Source: JAGMCF01 sp964398885
GTDB lineage: Bacteria > Cloacimonadota > Cloacimonadia > JGIOTU-2
DNA: 10,473 nucleotides
Reading direction: 5' to 3'
Assembly: GCA_964398885.1 (NCBI GenBank)
Contig: CAYNOU010000080.1
Location: 1 to 10,473, forward strand
Shown: positions 5,868 to 10,473 of the stretch, one piece after another
Layout of the letters: every line of letters begins with the position of its first letter
Numbering within the stretch: the first letter of the stretch is position 1
Program-made: the position numbers and the translations under genes
The notes under the pieces: generated by a model
What the model was told of the DNA's origin: nothing
Database searches by the model: none
Seen by the model: only the letters and a program-made list of their open reading frames with translations

Positions 5868-5967
5868 TTATGGGTTTCATAGAAGTGAAGACTCGAGTTC
5901 AGGGGATCCGCCAGCTGGCGGAGACACTGGACTTGAGTCGGAATATCAGCATTCTGAACCAGTCTGC
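5853..5967. repeat. palindromic mosaic element, copy 2
   Basis: Same order and orientation as copy 1: ACCATTCCGAAGGTTT, TGGGTTTCATAGAAGTGAAG, then arms GACTCGAGTTCAG (5890-5902) and CTGGACTTGAGTC (5927-5939), then ATCAGCATTCTGAACCAGTCTG. The tip between the arms differs completely from copy 1 and is a perfect 16-bp palindrome TCCGCCAGCTGGCGGA (5907-5922). The element lies directly 3' of the 210-residue gene, between it and the AbiE promoter. Confidence 0.75.
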
Positions 5968-5983
5968 TAGAGATAGTATATTT

Positions 5984-6616
5984 CTACATATTGTCTGGCA
6001 ACCAGATTAATTTTCCTTTTTTACCTGGATGTGCAGCTTTATCCTTATGCCGCCACATAAATTCAACTTCAACTTTAACATTTAGAACTTTTGCAAAATT
6101 CAATACACTTTTCCATGAAAAATTAGCATCAGTTTTTTGTATTGAAATATCAATTTCTGGAACATAGTAAAATCCATCCTCTGTAAACTTTCCATCCTTG
6201 ATATTAGACAATGTTTTTTCTTTTAGCAAATCGTATGAATTATATTTCTTCATAGCAACTTTATGTGCCTCTTCAACAAGGCACTTCCAGAAATTTCTTG
6301 GTGCTCTATTATCAAATGTGCAATGTGTTATTTTAGTATGTTTTAGATCTTCAGGATTTTCCGTGTTTAATATTATTACATCATTAGTTTTTGGTTGTTT
6401 TTCTATATCTGAAAATACAGATTCAAATTCATTTTTTATATCTATTATTCTTTGAGCAAATTTTTTGAATTCCTTGGCTTTTTCTATAACCTTTTCTGCA
6501 TTATCATATTCATTATTTTCTATTAAACCTTTTGCCTTCTTATTAAATTCTTTCGTTAAATTCCCGAATTCTTCCAGTAACATATTAAAGGCAGTATCAA
6601 TATTTTTCTCATACAT
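5984..6616 (-). CDS. coiled-coil protein of unknown function
   Basis: A 210-residue protein I cannot name. Residues 5-70 are strongly helical and charged with heptad character (FGNLTKEFNKKAKGL, YDNAEKVIEKAKEFKKFA, IKNEFESVF), a coiled coil of the sort placed in front of DNA-binding or nuclease domains in some accessory-gene products. After a linker (72-95), a compact second domain runs to the end, with CTFDNRAPRNFWKCLVEEAH (99-118), KFTEDGFYYVPEIDISIQK (143-161) and a basic C-terminus WRHKDKAAHPGKKGKLIW (188-205) that could touch nucleic acid. No signal peptide or membrane segment is present. AAAGGA (6624-6629) gives a good ribosome binding site seven bases before the ATG. The start region is duplicated at 9141-9166. 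Its place in an island with AbiE and HNH genes suggests, but does not show, a defence link. Confidence 0.7.
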   Translation of the reverse strand: MYEKNIDTAFNMLLEEFGNLTKEFNKKAKGLIENNEYDNAEKVIEKAKEFKKFAQRIIDIKNEFESVFSDIEKQPKTNDVIILNTENPEDLKHTKITHCTFDNRAPRNFWKCLVEEAHKVAMKKYNSYDLLKEKTLSNIKDGKFTEDGFYYVPEIDISIQKTDANFSWKSVLNFAKVLNVKVEVEFMWRHKDKAAHPGKKGKLIWLPDNM

Positions 6617-6785
6617 TTTTCTATCCTTTCTTATTTTTGATTTATTGTTTCCTTGCTTTGTTTTAATTTTATCTTTATCTTCAATTCAGGTATAACCTTT
6701 CTTATCTGACTTTGATTCTATCTGTTCAATATTAAAATTTTCATATTCTTCCTTACTCATCCAAAAATCCGGTTCTACAATCTTC
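6604..6785. repeat. 182-bp direct repeat, copy 1
   Basis: It matches 9141-9322 without gaps (constant offset of 2,537), with 14 mismatches by hand count, about 92% identity. On the minus strand it contains a protein tail ending KPDKKGYT/KSDKKGYT, the intergenic spacer, a ribosome binding site and the first four codons (MYEK) of the 210-residue gene. Confidence 0.9.
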
Positions 6786-6829
6786 ACCTCATCGTAAGTT
6801 AAGCCATATAATTTATAAACCATTAGATT
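6686..6829 (-). pseudogene. C-terminal fragment of a restriction-modification methylase, remnant 2
   Basis: From the minus strand, NLMVYKLYGLTYDEVKIVEP is followed by DFWMSKEEYENFNIEQIES and KSDKKGYT, then TGA. The MVYKLYGLTxxEVKIVE string is typical of the C-terminus of Eco57I/TaqI-like methylases, and its DNA is closely related to remnant 1. The frame stays open up to 6979, but that upstream part is not methylase-like: it starts with a palindrome (6838-6864) and reads as low-complexity translated repeat, so I take the fragment to begin near 6829. The 30-residue tail after KIVEP is shared with the end of the phosphoesterase. There is no start signal of its own, so it is probably not expressed as a functional protein. 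Confidence 0.6.
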
Positions 6830-6837
6830 TTTTTCAG

Positions 6838-6864
6838 ACTCGACTTGAAAGCGAAGTGTCGAGT
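6838..6864. repeat. palindrome ACTCGAC/GTCGAGT at the break point of remnant 2
   Basis: Seven-base arms (6838-6844 and 6858-6864) with a 13-base loop that contains AGCGAAG, the same core seen at the tip of mosaic copy 1 (3814-3820). It lies where the methylase-like reading frame stops being recognisable. Confidence 0.6.
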
Positions 6865-7056
6865 TGAGAATGAAGAAACTCATACTGGTGTCTGTCGCAA
6901 TTCTCTTATACCTGTAACCCATTTCTTTTTTATATCTCGTGCTTTTGGTCCTGATTCTCCCCCGACTATTATTCGTCAATTTTATCTAAATAAAATTATT
7001 TATAGGTGATAATAAAGGCTAATTTCCTAAATCTAGATTCGAAAATTCTATAAATC

Positions 7057-7950
7057 TTAGTGATTAACAAATGAAACAGATATTGGCTCCAATTTTACAT
7101 TGTATTCTTTGGGACCGAAAGTAAAATATATTTGTATTTGAATAGAATAAATTAGACTTTGATAACTTGTATCAACAAAATAAATTTCAAAGGCATCGAG
7201 ATCTTTACCAAAAATTTTTACAAAATCATATTCGTCAGATATATATCTACATTCAAAACTACCAGTTTCAGGAATCAATTCACACCAATATAAATTATAT
7301 TTAGCTCCGCCACCTCCCATACTTACAGGAAGAGGCTCTATATCATAAATTTTTTCAATTGATTGAACATCGGCTAAAATCTTATTCAATCTTATTGTTA
7401 AATTTGAATTGTTTGTAATACTAAAACCCCATCCACTACCAAAGAATTTACCACTTTTTCCAAGTCCATGATAAGATGCAGCAAGTCTAATAATTGAATC
7501 ATCTGATTCTTTTTTGGCTTTGTATACACCCGTCATGGTTGGTAATTGTGTTACTGAAGTAATGCTTAATAAATCTCTATTTTCTTTGGATTCATCTTTC
7601 CAATTTTGTATATCGTCAAATGTATTAAGAGAATTTCTTACCCAACGTTCATGGTGCAATTTAATAGTTTTTAAATTTTTAACGCTGTAATTTTCTATTT
7701 GATCATCAATCTTCTTATGATGAATACTACACAATAAAATTAAATTTTCATATTCATCTCGTTGTTTTTTATTGAGATCTGATATTCCCCTGGGACCATC
7801 ATTCTTTTTCGCAACTATATGACATTCTTCACCAATAACACAATCACTGTCCTCATCTTTACCAGACAGTGTTAATTCTCTACGACAAATTGCGCATCTA
7901 TTGCCTGATCTTCCCCATAACAATTTTCTTGTTCGATTTGATATAGACAT
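7057..7950 (-). CDS. HNH endonuclease with an unrecognised C-terminal domain
   Basis: A 297-residue protein. The N-terminal third is an HNH nuclease: zinc ligands CAIC (19-22), GEECHIVAKKNDGPRG (40-55) with the first HNH histidine H44, N69 in YENLILLCSIHHKKID (67-82), C74 and the final H77/H78. This 'ECHI...GPR...NLILLC..HH' form is common in accessory and defence-linked HNH proteins. Residues about 130-297 are a separate, probably beta-rich domain with GLGKSGKFFGSGWGFSITN (162-180), a glycine cluster SMGGGGAKYNL (210-220) and alternating strand patterns to the end. I do not recognise it; it could be a sensor or a target-binding module. No Shine-Dalgarno is visible; the ATG follows A/T-only DNA (AATTTTAAAATTTT on the plus strand). 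The start fits the family because RTRKLLWGRSGNRCAIC is the usual N-terminus. Confidence 0.85.
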   Translation of the reverse strand: MSISNRTRKLLWGRSGNRCAICRRELTLSGKDEDSDCVIGEECHIVAKKNDGPRGISDLNKKQRDEYENLILLCSIHHKKIDDQIENYSVKNLKTIKLHHERWVRNSLNTFDDIQNWKDESKENRDLLSITSVTQLPTMTGVYKAKKESDDSIIRLAASYHGLGKSGKFFGSGWGFSITNNSNLTIRLNKILADVQSIEKIYDIEPLPVSMGGGGAKYNLYWCELIPETGSFECRYISDEYDFVKIFGKDLDAFEIYFVDTSYQSLIYSIQIQIYFTFGPKEYNVKLEPISVSFVNH

Positions 7951-8042
7951 AATTTTAAAATTTTAAAAAATTTTTATTGGAAATGTTTATTTTCATTAAT
8001 TTTTTATAATACTATTCGCTCTTTTTCGTTTGTATTAATTTA

Positions 8043-8834
8043 TTAAAAGTTATCAACCAAAACCGAATAAATATCACCCATTTCAATTTTAACTTCAATA
8101 AATGGTTTAGCTTTTGTATCTTCAGGTGTTATCATATATCCGATTTGGCTTATAAAAATCAGCTCATCATTTTTATATCTTGCAGGAGAGAATCCAATGC
8201 CAATTTTAGCCTTACCTGAGTTTTGCAAAGTTATATCTGTTATTTTCAAGTTTTCATTATTTCCCAATTTCGCAGATGCAAAAAGAGCTAAATGCAAATC
8301 TTTTTTCTTATCGCTTTTGTTAATTATTACAGGAGATATCCATGAAAAATCAGATTGGATATTTATTATTTTCTCATTACTATTATCAAAGGGTAATATC
8401 CCAGTAATCCATATATCAAAAACAGGGCTAATCCAACCAGTAAGCTCGTCATTATCATCTATATAATATTTCGGGAAAAATTTATGACCAACGAGTATAT
8501 TTGCACCTTTTAGGGAATCGCTTCCAATAAACCCAGCCCCAACTTCAATATTTGTCCATGAAAATGCATTCCACAATTTATCAAATGCAAATGAAGTAGT
8601 AAATAAATCTAACTTATTTTCTTCCCAATTAGATGAACCTTTCAATCGGAAACCTAAATTACAAGTAGTATAGATGGTTTCATGAAAATTCAATTTAAAA
8701 ATCATACTAGAAGAAGTTCTGCCTTCGGCATTTATTGGAGTAAAATCAGTCTTCACTTCAAAACTTTTTGAGAATAAAGTTGAGCTTAATGACAAGAGAA
8801 TGAATAAAATTATTATGACTTTAATTTGTTTCAT
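8043..8834 (-). CDS. exported beta-rich protein, probably outer-membrane type
   Basis: A 263-residue protein with a clear signal peptide: MKQIK, hydrophobic VIIILFILLSLSSTLF, then a likely cleavage near residue 22-24. The mature part alternates polar and hydrophobic or aromatic residues (for example IYTTCNLGFRL, SWTNIEVGAGFIG, KAKIGIGFSPARY, LIFISQIGYMI, PFIEVKIEMG), which suggests a small beta-barrel or a beta-sandwich in the envelope. It ends in ...SVLVDNF; a terminal phenylalanine is common in outer-membrane barrels. I do not recognise the family. The ATG overlaps the preceding gene by 14 bases, and its strong AAGGAG (8842-8847, spacing seven) is embedded in that gene's last codons, so the two are co-transcribed. 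Confidence 0.7.
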   Translation of the reverse strand: MKQIKVIIILFILLSLSSTLFSKSFEVKTDFTPINAEGRTSSSMIFKLNFHETIYTTCNLGFRLKGSSNWEENKLDLFTTSFAFDKLWNAFSWTNIEVGAGFIGSDSLKGANILVGHKFFPKYYIDDNDELTGWISPVFDIWITGILPFDNSNEKIINIQSDFSWISPVIINKSDKKKDLHLALFASAKLGNNENLKITDITLQNSGKAKIGIGFSPARYKNDELIFISQIGYMITPEDTKAKPFIEVKIEMGDIYSVLVDNF

Positions 8835-9063
8835 CAGAGGACTCCTTATTCAAATATTCAGTTATTTTATTTTTTAAATCTTCAAAATTCTCAACTTTAT
8901 CTAATTCGTCTAATTGAAAATCTAGCTTCGTTCCTAGTTGTTTACCTATATCAATAATTAAACGTCTTTTAGTTAGTTTATCTAATTTATTAAATTCTAT
9001 GCCTTCAATATCTTGTCCAAGAACTTGCAAGCATGCCCTTTTAATTGCTCTGTCTAAACTCAT
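8821..9063 (-). CDS. 80-residue protein, possibly acyl-carrier-like
   Basis: A small charged helical protein with a strong ribosome binding site (AAAGGAG, 9070-9076) six bases before the ATG. The order of helices and loops in FNKLDKLTKRRLIIDIGKQL, GTKLDFQLDELDKV and ENFEDLKNKITEYL recalls an acyl carrier protein, where the first segment would hold DSLD. The serine that carries phosphopantetheine would be a lysine here (NKLD, residues 25-28), so it could not be a normal carrier. This comparison is by eye and weak. There is no signal peptide. It overlaps the exported-protein gene by 14 bases and follows the phosphoesterase by about 160 bases. Confidence 0.65.
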   Translation of the reverse strand: MSLDRAIKRACLQVLGQDIEGIEFNKLDKLTKRRLIIDIGKQLGTKLDFQLDELDKVENFEDLKNKITEYLNKESSDETN

Positions 9064-9222
9064 TTTTTTCTCCTTTCTTGATTATTTATTTTTTTCATTC
9101 ATCCTTTACTCATTAGAATCTTTCCATTCTTGTTATTTCGTTTTCTCATATATTTTTCTATCCTCTCTTCTTTTTGATTTATTGTTTCCTTGTTTTGTTT
9201 TAATCTTATCTTCATCCTCAAT
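9064..9222. other. spacer holding the broken start of a second 210-residue-type gene
   Basis: On the minus strand the copied ribosome binding site (AGAGGA, 9161-9166) is followed at 9153-9151 by ATA where the functional copy has ATG, then TAT GAG AAA ACG AAA TAA. So the first codons of the MYEK gene are recognisable but the start codon is lost and a stop follows after six codons. The rest of the spacer (9077-9132) is featureless AT-rich DNA. Confidence 0.6.
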
Positions 9223-9322
9223 TTAGGTATAACCTTTCTTATCTGGTTTTGATTCTATCTGTTCAATATTAAAATTTTCATATTCTTCTTTACTCATCCA
9301 AAATTCTGGGTCTACAATCTTC
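9141..9322. repeat. 182-bp direct repeat, copy 2
   Basis: Partner of 6604-6785, in the same orientation and gap-free. It covers the last 33 codons of the phosphoesterase, its stop, the spacer, and a dead copy of the start region of the 210-residue gene. Similarity ends abruptly on one side near 9322 (inside the phosphoesterase) and on the other near 9141. Confidence 0.9.
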
Positions 9323-10335
9323 CCTTCCTCGTAAACCTTAAACCGAGGAACTTTTGTTGTATCTCTATGCCATTTCACCAACTTAATCTCATCATTTATT
9401 ATCTCAATGTTTGTAATCCCATCTGTATAAAGTCCACAACCCGTATTAAAGTAGCAAGGTAGTGGTTCCTTTTCAGGTTCTGTCGGGTCAATATCTCTCT
9501 CTTTTTCTCTTTCTTCATTTAATTTTCTCGTAAGTTGGTTTATCTTCTTCATATTTTTTTTAACTCTTTTCTTCTCTGTTCTATGAGCTAAATTATCCGC
9601 TTGTAATTCTGCAATCTTATCTTCTAATCTCTCTGCATAAGATTTGGATGCAAATATTGCTCGATGCGAATGTCCACAAATAAGAATTACTTTTTCATTC
9701 TTAGCCCAGGCATACATAATTTGTTCGTAATCAGTTGTAACCTGAGATTTTGTTGCAGAAGGATGACCGTACAATTTTAGGGTTTTGGCAAATAGTTCAA
9801 ATGGTTTAAATACACCTCTAACAAGAAATCTGCTAATCCAGCTATTTTTATCAGAATCTATACTTCCTTGATGACCGTGAACAAGTAATATTTTTGTCTC
9901 TCCGTTACTATCTTTCATTTTCAATGCCTCCGGGGCGCCTTTATGTTTTTCAGGATTTTTCATGGCAGGGTCATCTGGCGAGCACCACTCATAATCATGA
10001 TTTCCAAAAACACGAAATATCCTATCATTCCCAAAATCTCTCATCTTCTTATAAACACTATTATCATACCTTTTAATCACCTGCGCTAAATCAAACTGCC
10101 AGAGTTCTTCAGTATCGCCAAGTAATATTAGCCTATAATCATTTTTATTGTAAAATGTTAAAGCAGTCAAAAGAGTTTCTTGGTTGTGATGAAAATCATC
10201 TGCATTTCCACCATCGCCCAAGTGTAGGTCACTAAAAATAGCGTATTTTTCATTCTTTGTATCAAGTATTTTGATAGCATCACTTAGCCATAGTCGTGAC
10301 AGCCTTTTAATTGTTTGTTCTTTGTCTTGTGCCAT
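9223..10335 (-). CDS. calcineurin-like metallophosphoesterase with coiled-coil insert and exchanged tail
   Basis: A 370-residue protein with the full motif set of the calcineurin-like phosphoesterases: FSDLHLGDGG (34-43; D36, H38), LLGDTEELW (71-79; D74), FGNHDYEW (110-117; N112, H113), LLVHGHQG (150-157; H153) and ICGHSHRAIF (219-228; H222, H224). The arrangement is LpxH-like, but it is longer and I would not assign a lipid A role. Between GHSHR and the last strand (PCYFNTGCGLY, 293-303) lies a highly charged helical insert (about 232-288) that looks like a coiled coil. The final 30 residues, starting at KIVDPEFW, are the same as in methylase remnant 2 and were probably gained by recombination. 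It is cytoplasmic, with no signal peptide. GGAGGT (10342-10347) is a strong ribosome binding site six bases before the ATG. Confidence 0.85.
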   Translation of the reverse strand: MAQDKEQTIKRLSRLWLSDAIKILDTKNEKYAIFSDLHLGDGGNADDFHHNQETLLTALTFYNKNDYRLILLGDTEELWQFDLAQVIKRYDNSVYKKMRDFGNDRIFRVFGNHDYEWCSPDDPAMKNPEKHKGAPEALKMKDSNGETKILLVHGHQGSIDSDKNSWISRFLVRGVFKPFELFAKTLKLYGHPSATKSQVTTDYEQIMYAWAKNEKVILICGHSHRAIFASKSYAERLEDKIAELQADNLAHRTEKKRVKKNMKKINQLTRKLNEEREKERDIDPTEPEKEPLPCYFNTGCGLYTDGITNIEIINDEIKLVKWHRDTTKVPRFKVYEEGKIVDPEFWMSKEEYENFNIEQIESKPDKKGYT

Positions 10336-10366
10336 AATTATACCTCCAACTTATTTTTTATAAATT

Positions 10367-10396
10367 TAATAATCAAAAATTTCATATACAAGTCAA
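10367..10396 (-). promoter_or_regulatory. possible promoter of the phosphoesterase
   Basis: On the minus strand TTGACT (10391-10396) is followed 18-19 bases later by TTATTA/TATTAA near 10366-10372, about 30 bases before the start codon. The -10 match is weak and the surroundings are almost pure A/T, so this is a guess. Confidence 0.3.
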
Positions 10397-10473
10397 GAAA
10401 TATTTTTTTAAAAATTTGAAATTTATTTAATCTCAAACGCACTAATTTTTGACAAAGAATTTTAGCCTTCATA

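Noticed and set aside
6895..6970. Possible tRNA-like or small RNA between remnant 2 and the HNH gene
   Set aside because: I looked for the T-arm GGTTCGAATCC pattern and paired acceptor ends and found neither.
6830..6979. N-terminal half of the 97-codon minus-strand frame at 6686-6979 as a real protein
   Set aside because: It begins with basic low-complexity sequence, crosses an inverted repeat and has no ribosome binding site; only the C-terminal part resembles a known protein end.
10338..10472. Minus-strand open frame of 44 codons reaching the window edge
   Set aside because: Almost entirely Lys, Phe, Leu and Ile from A/T-only DNA, and it ends inside the ribosome binding site of the phosphoesterase. 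Most likely chance.

Overview
The window reads as one AT-rich contig piece from an uncultured diderm bacterium. I infer a diderm because there are two exported proteins, one of which looks like a beta-rich envelope protein. The style of the intergenic DNA, with modular GC-rich palindromes and '...CCGTGGTTAAA' tandem repeats, reminds me of metagenome-derived candidate phyla of the FCB type such as Cloacimonadota. That placement is an impression, not a demonstration. A run of exactly 100 Ns at 58-157 inside a tandem repeat marks a scaffold gap.

Layout. At 1-240 there is a 42-bp tandem repeat broken by the gap. Its last, degenerate copy supplies the start codon of hemW (225-1361, plus strand), the radical SAM heme chaperone. 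A GC-rich palindrome-packed intergenic element (1362-1640) separates hemW from a plus-strand exported protein (1656-2942) of the GATase-like family often labelled 'asparagine synthetase B'. Its signal peptide is encoded by a heptanucleotide repeat. It meets tail to tail, with no spacer, a minus-strand DUF218 (YdcF/SanA-like) membrane-anchored protein (2943-3602).

From 3603 to the end every gene is on the minus strand, and the region looks like a defence-type accessory island. Read in the direction of transcription (right to left) it holds: a calcineurin-like phosphoesterase (10335-9223); an 80-residue protein with a possible acyl-carrier-like shape (9063-8821), overlapping an exported beta-rich protein (8834-8043); an HNH endonuclease with an unrecognised C-terminal domain (7950-7057); a fragment of a restriction-modification methylase C-terminus (about 6829-6686); a coiled-coil protein of unknown function (6616-5984); an AbiE toxin-antitoxin pair (5667-5065 and 5068-4196) with a clear inverted-repeat operator; and a second methylase C-terminal fragment (about 4195-3966).

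Two kinds of repeated DNA tie the island together. A 182-bp segment, about 92% identical by hand count, occurs at 6604-6785 and 9141-9322. It contains a protein tail, the intergenic spacer, a ribosome binding site and the first codons of the 210-residue gene. This suggests gene cassettes were swapped by recombination at that segment. A palindromic element occurs twice in the same orientation, at 3762-3910 and 5853-5967, with different palindromes at its tip and one nested insertion. I found no complete, clearly new defence system. The best leads are the HNH protein with its unexplained sensor-like half, the 80-residue/exported-protein pair, and the cassette-swapping repeat.
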